Source: Nemania diffusa (Eukaryota; Ascomycota; Sordariomycetes; Xylariales; Xylariaceae). Taken from it: 64,000 nucleotides of DNA. The stretch is from NCBI GenBank assembly GCA_038501195.1, contig JBBPUQ010000004.1, positions 3,286,001-3,350,000 on the forward strand. The letters run 5' to 3'. Made by a program: the position numbers and the translations under genes. How positions within the stretch are numbered: the first letter of the stretch is position 1; each line of letters opens with the position of its first letter. Shown here piece after piece: positions 32,586 through 44,670 of this stretch. The notes under the pieces were generated by a model. The model had not been told where the DNA came from. It did no database searches and saw nothing but the letters and a program-made list of their open reading frames with translations.

Positions 32586-34506
32586 TTAACGTGATGTCTT
32601 CGTCTCTATATCCATCGCATCCTCTGACCTCAACGTTTCGTATGCATCGACGTGTGTATCCGCGAATTTTCTCGCAGACACCTTCTTCATGAACAGGATG
32701 TCTAACTCTTCGTACGTGCGGCCATTGATCTCTGGCAGACGGAAGTAAGCCCACACGAAAACGAGGAATGCTGTGCCACCCCAAAAGAATCCGCTTTTTC
32801 CACTCCAATTCCATTCTACCGGGTTGATCATGTAAGTATTCAGGAACTGTGAGATGATATTGGCTATCTGGTACGCTATTCGTGCAAGAACCACCGATAG
32901 AGGACGCAGGCGAACGGACGAGGTCTCGGAGATGATACTGTACTGTATAAACGTTCAGCATGACACCACACAGATATGAATTTAGGCACTCACAGCTAGA
33001 GGGCCGATGGTTAGGGAGTAGATAAAAAGCCAGAGGACGCAGAGGCCACCGGACGCCCAAAGACCTGAGGTGCCAGTAGAGACGCTTAGGATACCAATAA
33101 TTAACAGAACGAGCGACAGAGAGCCCATCCCACCCAGGTATATTGTGCGCCGACCCCATCGCGAGATAAGGACCCAAGATCTACGCAGTACGGTTAGCCC
33201 ATGGCTTAACATTTTTCACCTCGTGAGTACACTTACAACAGCGTTCCGATGAACGCAAATCCTTTAGCGCCCAGGCCCAAATAGAAAGAGGCGTCTACTG
33301 GTAGGCCCGCTGAGGTGAAGAAATAGGTAGGCGTATATGCAAAAGTACTACCAGAGAGGATCTGGCCAGCAAATGCTACGCAGACAATCTCTGTTCGGCG
33401 TAGATTTATTCCCTTGAAGCAGTCGAGATATGTCGCGCCCGAGGTCTCTTCAGATTCCACTGTATTCGTATGTACCATCATGGCAACCTGGTTGCTTATT
33501 TGTTCGTCTGTCTTTCCACCGCTTAATCTCTTAATTGAGCGCTTAGCCTCTTCTAGGCGCTCGGCGCGGACAAGCCACCACGGGCTTTCCGGGGCAAAGA
33601 AGCATATCACCATTAAAGGTATCGGCCAGGCCTATTATACACGTTCTTATTAGTAGTATAGACAGGTGGTTATAAAGAGGCACATACCCATTGAACAGCG
33701 AAGGGAATACGATAGCCCCATTCACCTTTGATGTCGAGACAAGCTGTTAGCACCCCGGCGGATATCAATTGACCAATAGCCCAGGACAGGTTAACGTAAG
33801 TAGTCAAATAGCCACGCAGGTTTGTAGGGCAAACCTCTGAAGCGTAGGCTGGTGCTAGAGTAGCAAAGACGCCCCAGGAAAGACCACAGAGAATCTCGCC
33901 GCCTAACAATACTTGAACATTGTTGGCTAAGAAAACGACTAGGATGAAGAAGTTGAGAACTCCTAGTGATCCAATCATTACCCATCGATAACCAAATCTT
34001 GAAGCGATGTAACCGTTAATTAGACCGCCTGTTTAACATCAGCTTTAGAATTCTAGTCTTGCCAAAGCTTGTGTCTCGCGTCTTGCTACACACCAATAAT
34101 AGAGCCAGCCGTGCTGGCTTGGTTGAGGCCAGTTTGCCATGGCCCAGAGACTTGATAGCCGGCTTCAGGGCCATAGTAGGATCCAAACTTCTTATTGAAT
34201 TCTGGATACGCGAAGAAATTGCCGATGAGAACAACATCGTACCTTCAAACAGTGAGTCCTCAAAAGCCCGGCTAATTCGTAAGCTGGATTATTAGGCATG
34301 GCTTACCCTTCCATAATGATTGTCAATGAGATTAAAATCGACCAAATGACAGCCTTACGATTCTCTCGTAGGGCCTGGAAAAGAGTCTGCGCGTGTTCAT
34401 CGTCGGTCGCCTGTTTCGCCTCGAATAGGGCATTCTGTCCCAGCTTCTCCTCCAGGTCCCTGTCAGCCACTTTCTGGGCAGTAGTGGTCTGAACGTTCGA
34501 CGTCAT
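32586..34506 (-). CDS. MFS sugar:H+ symporter (maltose permease-like)
   Basis: Plasma-membrane sugar transporter of the major facilitator superfamily, about six exons (near 34300-34506, 34090-34262, 33690-34010, 33240-33630, 32995-33182 and 32586-32940). The N-terminus is cytosolic (MTSNVQTTTAQKVADRD). Exon 2 carries RYDVVLIGNFFAYPEF and YGPEAGYQVSGPWQTGLNQ, typical of fungal alpha-glucoside/maltose permeases. PESPWWLVRAERLEEAKRS is the PESPRWL-type sugar-porter motif. RWGRRTIYLGG is the conserved GRR loop, and LPEINGRTYEELDILF is the PETKGRT-like motif after helix 12. About twelve membrane segments are visible. It lies tail-to-tail with the Sfk1-like gene and two genes from the secreted glycosidase. 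Uptake of a di- or oligosaccharide is likely; which one is unknown. Confidence 0.88.
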
Positions 34507-36654
34507 GATGAGATTCGCGTTGCCCCGCGTTAGGTGGTATTAAAAGCGTACAACGAGCCCCAAATAGCTCCGCGCGCTCTCCTGGGGAGAGGTTGCATTA
34601 TAACTCCGCCGAGTCACCCTGAGGCGTAACCCGGTGACTGGTAGACCCGGTCCGTGGTCTTAGCCTCCCGATCCGAGAGGAAGGGTGAGGTTGGAGAAAT
34701 TGGAGACCCGTCATCTTGGCACAACGCGAAGGTAATAATCCACCAATACTCTTTTCTCATCGGATATGAGAGGTACAGCATCCGTCTCTACGGTCTAGAC
34801 AGAATATCTTCTTGTCAGCATTACTCCGCCATATGCAGACTAATGATACAGGGTACTTGGTTTCTATATGTTCAATCATGAGATAGGTGGTAGGTATTGT
34901 TGTGGTTTTCGTGCGGTGAACGCCACAACACGTGGGTTGACCACTCCCCCTCGGTTGGGCGTTGTCCCTTCCGTACTCTAGAGTCTAGACGGGCAGACGG
35001 GCAGTATCATAAGAAAATTATCTAACGTCTAAAGAGAAGGTATAACAGTAACTAATAGACAGTTTAACTAATCTGATAAGGCTGATCTAACTCATATTCC
35101 TAGTGTAGGTAGGTAGGTTTCTCGAATACCTACTTCGAAACTACTCTGTCGCTTCCCCAGATTTCTGGGGTTTGGGCTGCCAAGAAATATCCTAGTTAGT
35201 TGGCAGTTCCAGACCGGGCTTGATATTCAGGGGAGTGGGGATAACATTGCAAATTAAGTAAATTATCTCGCTCAGTTCGAAGTTATTCATATACATAGTA
35301 TTCTGTCGATACCTTGCCTTTAAGGATTCTATTAGTATACAGTCATAACTAAACATAGCCCTTAATATATATATATATTTATAGATGACGGTATGGTAGG
35401 TATGTTAGGTACATAGAACCTGCACATCACTTCTATCTAACTCAATTCTGGAAAGGGATAGACCATCTAGACTACGGTTGATGCAGAATAATTGTCAAGG
35501 ATGGCACACCGACCAAGGTCTGCTGTTTATGTGCGGAGAAGAGGGAAATACGGCCCGCGGACCCGATATACAAACCGTAGCAATCCTGGACTCGGGAACA
35601 GTTCTCACGAGAAACGCCGCAAAATTAAACATGCTCGGTTTTCGGGTATGATGTTGTACTGCATTCCATGTAGTTTTTCAGCTGTCTCAACAGATCTAGA
35701 CTCTATTTAACCGATTATGATTATCTACGATCTAAGATATCGTACATAGTATAAGCTTAGCGGATCGGCATATATTCACTAGGGCGTATTAGCGCAAACT
35801 CTCAAGCGTCGCGCGTTCTAAGATAAAAACCCGTGATAAGTCATCTCCTTAACAGGAAATTATGACCTAAGGCAACCGGATACTAAATATTCAGCTTTTT
35901 TCGCATTTAGTACGTATACCTAAGACCGCGAGGCAGTGTGTGCTCCCAATAACCCCCTACTTACATGAGATCATTCCAATCTTACCACTGGCGCGGTTAT
36001 GGTCGCGCTTCTTTTTTCCAACATAAGGTAAGCAGATATCCTATGGGAGCGGATGCTAGCATCATGATCCCTCTTTTTAGCATCATCCCTCTCTCAATTT
36101 CCACCTATTATTTCATGTGGCAAGCACGTGGCAAGTCAGCTTACATTAATGGACCTTATTCTAGCCTATTGCCATGGCCATCAACCTCCTTATAGTGCGA
36201 ATGCGTTCGGCAACAAGATTATGATACAGTCATAATCTTTGGCTTGTTCTTTGATTCTTCTTGTTTTGATGTTATAAATCTAAGGCTTAATATACACTTG
36301 AGAGTCTTCCTGCGGTCGGCTCTCGTAGTTGGCTCTAGTACGGCCGGTCCCTTTACTTAGCGACGCCCCTTTTTGTCCAAGACCCGCCACGATAGCCTCT
36401 CCGTGGATGAGATGTTCCAGCGTGATTAATGTTCGGCTCTTCATCTTTTTATATCTCAATATACTGAAAGACATGCTATCCGGGGAAAAATCATTATAAC
36501 GCTAATAGTGGTACAACTCATGGTGCTATCACCATGTGAAATAGCTCTAAAACTAACGACGATCGTACATGTTGGTAAGTGAAAACCTATTGATCATGCC
36601 TTTTTTGAACCTGCCTAACTCCTAGCATAATTACTAACCCTAACAAGAAGAAAT
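34507..36654. other. Gene-poor AT-rich stretch
   Basis: 2148 bases. The left end is the transporter promoter. The remainder is AT-rich with TAGGTA-type motifs (gtgtaggtaggtaggtt near 35104, ggtaggtatgttaggtacat near 35396-35414) and a short TA run (tatatatatattta near 35368). Short open frames near 35500-35700 and 35965-36195 show no family I know. Confidence 0.45.
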
Positions 36655-38283
36655 TTATCCCTCCCGGCCATTTCCCTGAGGACCTAGTTTACAAGGCTCG
36701 CCGCTACTGAGTGAGCCGGTGTCGATATTGTCTCGTTGGCTTTCAATCTGGTCCGTTTCCTGCGGGCCTATAGACTGAGATTCCGTACGTTCCAGCTCCG
36801 GGTATAAAGACCTCATTCGAGGTGATGCTCGCTCCTCGTCCAGCTGCGAGGGGGTCAATTCGGGGGTTCTTCCAGTGCTCGGCCTGAACAATGACGACGT
36901 CTGAGACATCGTCCTATGATGACGGAGCCTCGGAGACAGTGTCGAAGCAGGCGGGTCTGCCGATGCAGGCTCTGAGCGGAACCTACGCGGAAGAAACGCA
37001 TCAAATATGGTACGCTTGCAAGTCCGCGTTGTCCCGAATACCAAAAACACCTGCGAGTACAAAATTAGTAGGAGTCTATGTACCTTTTATCGCCAGTCTC
37101 GGTGCTAGACGAATGGCGGCAACGCTCGCATGACTTACCAAGAGCCCTGTCGAAACCCCAGGGATGAACTCGAGAAAATCGACCCGCGCACGACGGGCTG
37201 ATATATCCGGCTCCGGCGGCAATACCTCCTTTTTATTATTATTGACTTGTGCAACCTCGGAGAGGATGGTCAATATCTGGAAAGCCTCTATGAAAAGTAA
37301 ACTGATGACGAATCGCACAATTAACCAGCTGTCGTAGATGCTATCTTCCGAGTTCAAGTCTAGCTCCTCATCTGCCCCCTCCTCGGTTGACGTTCCGGGA
37401 AGAGGATAACGGATAGTCCAACGATGCAGCTTCCTCCGCGTTTGGATATACTTGGCGAGTATCGCCACGAGGAGAATACCCCCAATGGTGAAACTGATGG
37501 CCACTGTGTCAAGTTAGATCAGAGGTTGCCAAACAAAACAATGTGTAGGCCCACTCACGGGTCAAATTAGCAAGCGTTATGAAAAGTGCCGTCGACTCTT
37601 GAACAGCTCGGATGTGTAAGATTCCTACGAAAATTGCTGGCAGCAAAAAGGCTACTGTTTTTGCTGTGACGCTCGATTTTCGACTGATACGTTGGTGCCA
37701 ATTCACCTCCGATGGATGGAATATGGAGAACGCCAGAACAAATGCCCTGTTACTTTCTTAGTCTTTGATATGTCGTAGTGTTGGCCGGCTTCAAACTTAC
37801 CACAAAGCCGTCAAGATTCCCTCCACATTATAACAATAGTACTCTATAAATATTCTTATCATTAGAATGTCTCTTGACAATACCTTAGCTATTAGGATAA
37901 GGTAACGCACGTATATAGAAGAGCACTAGGTCAAGTCCATAGGATGGCCCTGCGAGGACAAGCTCGGGGCGTCCAACGTGCTCCTGTACATAGTGGAACT
38001 GCTCCGTTTTGACTTCCTCCCATCGCACGAGTGTATGTACTTGCTGCGCAATACTGGCGGCAGTACTGAGAAACGTAGAAAAGGCGAGCAGTGCGACGTC
38101 TGTGCAGTTATGGTAAGCGTACAAGTCAACATAGCGGTGTGCGTGGTCGTTCTTACAACTATCTTTTTCGTGATGCTTCCAGACCAGCACGATTATCAGA
38201 GAACTGCAGAGGAGACAGACGTAGGAATAAATTTGAACTCCAACAGCAGCTGCCAACGCTTCATCCGGCAGTTGAACCACCAT
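36655..38283 (-). CDS. Multi-pass (about seven-helix) membrane protein
   Basis: 454 residues from five exons: 37911-38283, 37801-37843, 37559-37746, 37139-37503 and 36655-37050. The N-terminus MVVQLPDEALAAAVGVQIYSYV runs into the first helix. Further hydrophobic stretches include CLLCSSLIIVLVW, VALLAFSTFLSTAASIAQQV, LVLFYIQYYCYNVEGILTALWAF (made by splicing), VAFLLPAIFVGILHI, FTIGGILLVAILAKYI and SWLIVRFVISLLFIEAFQIL, giving about seven helices with a hydrophilic, Ser/Pro-rich C-tail of some 115 residues (the RTPELTPSQLDEERASPRM region). The layout resembles fungal GPCR-like orphan proteins, but I see no receptor signature that names a class. Function unknown. Confidence 0.72.
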
Positions 38284-40180
38284 ACCGAGTGGGGAGGATG
38301 AGCAGACATGAGGCGAGTTATCACATTAGGCCTTCATCTAGACCAACATGCCAGAAAAAGGAAAGAAACGAGAGGGAGACAGGTCCTAGTCGCATAACTT
38401 TATTCAAGGATAACGGGGCAAGGCCGTAAACAAGAATATCGAGACGTAAACGAGCTAAAAACCCCATATTATATGCTTTATATTGCTACGCTGAGCGGCT
38501 GCACGATGCAGCCGAGATCGTCCTTGCAGATGTCGTGGGGGTCGAGGTTGTTGCCGCCGTTCGGCCACTAATAACGGAAGTGCCCTCACTTTTTAGCTCC
38601 TTACATACTACTGTATGTACTCCCTCTCACCCCTAGCGAGATTTATCTAGGCTACTAATGGGATAGTGAGTATACTTAATTCAATAGGAAAAAGAGGCCG
38701 AAGAATCACGTCATATAAAACGAAATATAGTACTAGTACGAGAGGACGTAATAACATACGTAGACACCATCAAACTTGATACTATCGCTATCACTTCACC
38801 GACGATCCAACTTCAATCCATGCCTATCTTAAAATCCGCTGATTATAGAATCCGTTCGTTGAATATCACCGAGCCTGGTGATGACGCTTACTATACTAGG
38901 CACTCCCTCTCAAGTCACCACCACCCAAGGACTGTCGAAAAGGGCGCGGAGGAGCACAACTGGAGAGCTGTCTGTTTGAGGGGGAACCACCCATGCAATA
39001 GCACCCTCACATTCGGCAAAACAGCCGACGGCGTCCTCCGTTCGGCTTCTCGCGTGCGACAGTGATCACGGGCCAAGACTCCCACAGCGCGCCGGTGATA
39101 CAGAACATATTTCTGTATCTGCACGGGGTGCCATATAAAACGTTGGAGCAGGTAGCATCGATCGCCGGGTTTAGCTGATTTACTGCGAACGCGATGACGC
39201 GCGAAAGTTTCGACAAACACGCAAGGCAGAGACGGCCCCTTCGCTTAAGTATGTAGAGAACCAACCCCTCTATAAGTAGGGATTCCTGATCTTTTCCCCA
39301 GTCTAGTGCCGATTGCAAACGCATTTCGAATCCCAACGGGTCCTTGGCGTGATGGGGGAATTTGTCACTCCACACGGACCGCCAAGAGCCGTTATCAAGA
39401 CATGGATGGCTAAGCGAAATCTGAAATTTCTCTGTGTTCTCTGGGTTTGCCACCAAGGTCGAAACGAAAGCGACGAACACCTTCCTACTAGAGCCAGATC
39501 TCTACCGTGGTAGACTGCGAACGCTAATCACTCGGCGGGCCGCACAAGTAGTGCACGAAATAGTATATTTCCGATGTGCTATGATGTGCCGGGACGTGAA
39601 GCTATGTAAGTATGTGGCGAACGGGTATCATGACTACTGCCGACGCTGCTCGCAAGGGGTTAGGTTATAGGTACAGAGTAGTGGCAGCTAATCCCGGCTA
39701 TCGGATCGGATGCGATGTAGGAAGTTAGAAGCAAGGGTTATAAGTCTGTATGTACGTACCGTCTATACTCGGTAAACCGGGCAAACGCGCGTCTGCACTA
39801 AACTAGTTTAGTTAAATAGCTAGATATCTTAAAGTTATCTAGGATTCGATTATATTATATTTTGTGATGTGTTAGCATAGATAATAAAAGAATTGTACCG
39901 CGTTAGGTAGGTAGTCTATAGCTTAGCTTTAGGTAGTTGTTACAGTACAGAGCCTCTAGAGCCTACCTAAGAGGTATGGGACTGCGCTGGGCCTAGTCCA
40001 ATATTTCCCCTTAGTCTAGTCGCTGTATCGCATCTCCCAGCCTTCGTTCAGCCCTACCCATAAACTATACATTCCAATTGCCCAATATTACGTCTTAAAG
40101 TACATGTGTGGTCGAGTTGAGCTTGAAACCACTTTGCTTATGACCTACTTAAGGCTGGCTGCAAGCCAAGATATCGATTC
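38284..40180. other. Gene-poor stretch with one exon-like island
   Basis: 1897 bases. Apart from the GC-rich island at about 38487-38572 (listed separately) I find no supported coding sequence. A 157-codon frame on the minus strand at 39007-39480 lacks an ATG start and any family resemblance. TAGGTA motifs occur near 39904-39945. Confidence 0.4.
38487..38572 (-). pseudogene. Isolated terminal-exon-like fragment
   Basis: On the minus strand a GC-rich block preceded by a good acceptor (ccgttattag) reads WPNGGNNLDPHDICKDDLGC and continues IVQPLSVAI to a TAA stop. It looks like the last exon of a cysteine-containing, probably secreted protein, but upstream minus-strand sequence to 39000 is AT-rich and I find no exon to join it to. 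It is either a gene relic or the visible end of a gene whose other exons are too small to recognise. I do not recognise the family. Confidence 0.3.
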
Positions 40181-42101
40181 TCAGCTTGATTCGACACCAG
40201 CCTCACCAGCCAGCTGGACAACATCCGCCCAGTCCCTAGGTCTTACTCTACCTCCTTCCAACGTGCCGTTCAAATACCCTTCGGCCTCCGCTGCCCAGGC
40301 GAGCAGCTGTTCCTCCGCCCCCCACTCGCCCATGGCCATGAGGCCAATGGGGACCTTGCCTTCTCCTTGCTCCGGCTCGGCGTAGCCCATGGGCGCGGAC
40401 ACCGACGGACAACCAGTCGAGTTAGACAGCCAGATGTACATCATCATGCGGATCGTGTAGTTGCCGTCTATGACGCCATAAGCCTCGTCGCCGGGGTTGA
40501 CCTTCCAGCCGGGTTCGGGTGCCGTGGGCGTGACGATGAGCAGACCGGGGTATTTCTTAAAGAGGAAAGCGAGGTGCTCCATCAGCAGTGCCCTCATCTG
40601 CGAGTATTTGATAAAATCAGTAGCGCCTGTACAGCTCCCGGTCGCCATGAGCACCTTGTTGCAGTGGTTGACGGTGTCAAATGCTCGCTCCTTGAGTCGT
40701 GATCTAAGGTGATCTACAGCTTCGCTGAGCGCCCATGCACTATGCGCCAATTGGCCTTCGCGAAGGTATGGAATGTGGATGTCAACGACCTCATACCCGA
40801 GCTTTTCCGTGAAGTAAGCGATGGCCTTCGTCATGCTCTCACTAACCACCGGCGACGCCTGATCGACCCATTCCCGGCATATACCGATCACCTTCTTTGC
40901 CGTAGGAGAAGGTGGGATGGACGGCCCAAAGGAGCTCTGAATAGCATCGTCGGGATTCGGAGCGGTCATTGACCGATATCCTATTGCGAGGTCGGCAGCG
41001 GTAGCGGCGAGGGGACCAATAACACAGATGGAAGACTTCATCGCATAAGTACGGTGTAGGGTGGGCTTCAGTCCATACATGCCGCAGAAGCTCGACGGGA
41101 TCCTAATGCTTCCTCCGGCATCCGTACCGATAGCAATAGGTATTAGGCCAGCCGATAAGGCGGACCCTGCGCCGGACGAGGAGCCCCCGGTATAATACGA
41201 AGTATTGTACCAATTCTTAGGTGAACCACGGCGCGGGTTGCAACCAGTGATATCGGAACCGAGCTCGTGCATTGCGAGCGAACCCACAACAATGGCGCCG
41301 GCAGCTTGCATCTGGGCTACAGGCCAGAGTGATTTTGTTGCCGGCACGAAGGCAGGATCTGATGGTTCGGGTGTCTGTCCGTAGTGGCAGGTATAGCCTT
41401 CAACATCGGTATCCTCCTTCACACCGATGGGCACGCCATCGAGGAGCCCAAGGGGTTTGCCTTGGCGATACCGCTCTGTAGAGGCTTTCGCGTCCGCAAA
41501 CACTGATTCTACACGAGTCTCTTTCCATGCTGACATATACTTGCCCTTTTGCTCGCGAGAGATCAGAGGTATCAAAGCTTTAGCCACTTGGAGCGGGGTT
41601 AGCTTCCCAGATTTGTAAAGCTCATGATAATCAGTGGCAGAATAGAAGCGGCCAGCAAGATCCTCCGGTTGTCGTGGGAACAGCTCCGGTGTAACCTCTA
41701 GCCTAGATACTTCACTGCCCTCTGCTGTCAAGGGGGTAACGACAGGCTGCACGTCTTGTTAACCAGTGTGACGAAACTGCATAATCCAGGTATCTTACAT
41801 GGAGGCCATAGTCATATCGCTCCAGCCCTGGGATATTTTTGATATCACCAAACTTCGCATTGTTCCATGTGGCCTTTGCCAAGAATGGCACCCAAGAGAC
41901 GCTGGCGCCAAGTGTCAGCATCATCCCAACAGGTGGTTATCGCAAATATAGGGTGAAATCTACTGTAAGGACTTACGCTTTCGTAGCAACTACCAATTGC
42001 CACCCCCTTAGAACCGGGTTTGACTCTTCGACGTGCGATGAAGGTGTCCGCGGGCCTTCTCGTGGTTGAGGATAACCGGAAAAACGCTGTGAGGAGGCCA
42101 T
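40181..42101 (-). CDS. Amidase signature family hydrolase
   Basis: 597 residues from three exons (41977-42101, 41799-41901, 40181-41746). The protein starts MASSQRFSGYPQPREG, a conserved opening in fungal members. The amidase domain shows LLDGVPIGVKEDTDVEG with the catalytic Lys, then YTGGSSSGAGSALSAG with the cis-Ser and the Gly/Ser-rich loop. GTDAGGSIRIPSSFCG follows, carrying the nucleophile Ser of the Ser-cisSer-Lys triad. The next segment, MYGLKPTLHRT, is typical. A WLSNSTGCPSVSAPMG segment lies near the C-terminus. The enzyme would hydrolyse an amide, with the substrate unknown (acetamide- to indoleacetamide-like in relatives). There is no signal peptide. The acceptors of exons 2 and 3 were chosen because only these keep frame and family spacing. 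Confidence 0.92.
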
Positions 42102-42926
42102 TTCTCAGGTGGGATCGCTAGATGATCCTGTTGTCAATACTGCTTCTTCTGCACCACTGGATAGTGTAGATCAAAGGTGATTGATCAGGTCCAGTGAGTG
42201 AGTGAGTGCGTGCGCGAATGATAGGTAGGTAGCTGATGAAATGGTTTGTAACATGGAAGCCTGCGTAGGAATGCCAAGCTTACAGAAGCCTCGGCTCCTT
42301 GGAGCATTCTAGCCTGGGCGCCGCCTCGCCCTATACCCCATAACTACAGGGTTGAGTAGTGCCTAGCTTGGAAGCTAACTAGACTAGATAGGCAATGCCG
42401 TGAGCGGTGAGCCCATTACAGAATAGTGTGGTTGTAGCAGTCAATTTACCTTACCTAACCCTACTACCCAATGGCACACTATAAACGCTATGCTTATACT
42501 GAGGTATAGCTATTCACGAAAACATAGTGCATCGAAAGAAGCCAGAAATTACAGCAGAAATATTTTCATCTTCGCATTAACATTCTGCTCTAGGGAAATT
42601 GTGCGAAATCTCCGTAAATCTAAGCTAGCACAGCCAACTTTCAGGACTAAGATTGCTTTGACCGGCGCTTTAACCTTTCAGTACCTTGTTAGTTCATCTC
42701 TTAAGTCATGCTGATATGAAAAGCTATGCGCATGTGCCCATTAAACATGTTTCTAAGTTAGGTTTTTCACATGTTCGTGACACTGACGTAGGTAGTAGAA
42801 AATTGATTGATGGAGAAAAGCCGATGCTTATGAGGTGTTGGTGTTGGTGTGTGTATTCTTATTTAATCAATTGCCCATTAAACATGCATACAAATATCGC
42901 TTTTTAGATTGTCATATCCCCCTTCA
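42102..42926. other. Intergenic, amidase promoter / 2EXR gene 3' end
   Basis: 825 bases with the amidase promoter on the left. It contains gataggtaggtagctg near 42221 and an unusual GTGAGTGAGTGAGTG run near 42193-42207. The right half is AT-rich and holds no gene I can support. Confidence 0.4.
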
Positions 42927-43757
42927 TTACCTCCATCCTAACACGAGAAGCGCAGGACGAAAGTCTGGTAGCCGTTCCCATTGCTGCTGCACCCAAGGAT
43001 CGTCGCGACCGAGAAGAGGCTGTGGTTGGGACGTGCCCTGAATCGGCGGTTCCACAGCCGCATCCTGAGATTCTCCTGATGTCATGAAGTGCCAGTATGT
43101 GTTGAGTTCCCCCACAATAATTTCGTCGAGGGCCGCTCGCAGCGGCATCTCGACCTCTTCGCGTCTCGGGAAAACGGGGGACATCTCCTGCGATCGTGCC
43201 CAGGCTTTATACTCCTCGATGTTCTTCAGATCGCCACTGTCGCACAGGTCGAGAATGGTCCCTTTACCCTTGTCCTGCTCTGTCAGATCCGGTCGAAAGC
43301 ACGGCCAGTAAGCGGTGCTGATTTGCTCAGCAATGAGGTACACAACTTTGACCGAATGAAACCGGGTGCCTCTAATTAGATCCCGAATGACAAATCGAAT
43401 GTCGCCCCGGAAATCCCCAGCGTTGATCGATAGGGCCTCGGCTGCGGCGAGGAAGGGCTCTGGGTTCGACATCGGATACGGGTAGCCGCTGGCGAGCTCG
43501 AGGATGTCCCTAGATCCGATAAACCATGTCTCGTTGTGTCTGGCGTCGGCAGTAGGAAAGCCGCGGACAACCGCGAGGTCCTGGGCGACCTCTCGAGATT
43601 CGTGGCACACGCGCGCGATCACCGGCGGGTACAGACGCCAGTCCTCCCACGGTACGCTCTTTGCAAATAGCTGGATTCGACCTCGCGGTAAGGCATGTGC
43701 CCAGACCAGGCGTCTGATCTCAATCGGGAGACGTGGAAATGGTAAGAATTCAGACAT
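42927..43757 (-). CDS. 2EXR domain protein
   Basis: Intronless, 276 residues. It starts MSEFLPFPRLPIEIRRLVWA, the 2EXR motif (F-x-x-LP-x-E-I-R-x-x-IW), followed by PPVIARVCHESREVAQ. Together these define the fungal 2EXR family, which is expanded in Pezizomycotina. The beginning resembles an F-box-like helix pair, and some annotations call such proteins F-box-like, but function is not established. The C-terminal third is acidic and Gln/Pro-rich and ends PALLVLGWR. It is a single-exon gene with a clear ATG; upstream lies a moderately GC-rich 0.9-kb gap. Confidence 0.85.
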   Translation of the reverse strand: MSEFLPFPRLPIEIRRLVWAHALPRGRIQLFAKSVPWEDWRLYPPVIARVCHESREVAQDLAVVRGFPTADARHNETWFIGSRDILELASGYPYPMSNPEPFLAAAEALSINAGDFRGDIRFVIRDLIRGTRFHSVKVVYLIAEQISTAYWPCFRPDLTEQDKGKGTILDLCDSGDLKNIEEYKAWARSQEMSPVFPRREEVEMPLRAALDEIIVGELNTYWHFMTSGESQDAAVEPPIQGTSQPQPLLGRDDPWVQQQWERLPDFRPALLVLGWR

Positions 43758-44670
43758 GGCCCGAGCCGTGCTGTGTCCCCGACTGGATCGAGGCTCTCTT
43801 TATTGCCCGTACCGCTACGGTGATTGGTGCGTGATGGCGAGACTATCCTCCCCTGGATAAGCCAAACCGTGTGCTGTGTAGACAAGAATCCCGGTCATGG
43901 CGCTCGTTGTGGCCCTTTTCAACGGTTCGGCCTTGCTCGTCGTCCTGTGCAGTCCCTGCCTTGCCGACGGATCCAACCAACGGAATCGCAGCAGGCTGGG
44001 CAGCGATTGGGTAGATTCATTGTGCATTTGACGAGGACGACGTTAGGGACCTTGCGGATTATATAGATACTTCATCGGAGCCTGACCGGTGTGGCCTATT
44101 CTTAGGGTTGCCTCCATAATCCTTGGTTAGGTGCGTAGATATAATGCTGGCTTGTGTGGTTATAGGCGAGTTTAGTCGAAATGAAGCTCCGCGGAGCCAG
44201 TAATCTCTACTGGGGTTGACGTGATCTATAGGGCTGATCGCACCATCAGCGGGTTTTCAGCGATGAGGAGAAGACGGTGATAACACTCGTCGTCCTCGCC
44301 GCGCTAATGCCACGAGGATTCTCAAGTATGGCCAGGAAGCTTAGTCGCCATCTGCATGAAATTTGAGCAAGACCTATGGATTGCGCCGCAGATAGACGAG
44401 ACCGTTTGGACAGGCAATTGTAACCGCTGTCGCTGCTGACACGGGCGCAGCGCCGCTGCGGAAGCTAGATAGGTACCTACCTAGGTAGGCAGTCTTACAT
44501 ACAGTATGTAGTCTTACATGCTGGATGGGTGGGACGGAGGTGTCAACGCTGCAGCGCAATTACGTGTATTTTTGTCTTCCTGAACGAACCCCCACCATGT
44601 CTACAGTACGCAGCGTACTGAGCATGTCCGTACTGTAAGGCGCGGAGGGTTGGAGTGCTGGGTTCATTAT
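43758..44670. other. Intergenic region with palindromic motif and short direct repeat
   Basis: 913 bases. At about 44470-44490 lies ataggtacctacctaggtagg. Directly after it, agtcttacat occurs twice (44491-44500 and 44510-44519) around a small palindrome, tacagtatgta. No gene is supported. Confidence 0.45.
44469..44519. repeat. Palindromic motif plus 10-base direct repeat
   Basis: ataggtacctacctaggtag is a self-complementary run. It is followed by agtcttacat at 44491-44500 and again at 44510-44519, flanking a nine-base spacer with a small palindrome. The structure resembles a short target-site-like duplication, but no element lies between the copies. Confidence 0.5.

Noticed and set aside
39007..39480. 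157-codon frame on the minus strand, possible small secreted protein
   Set aside because: Begins with a GTG, not ATG; no signal peptide; no recognised motif.
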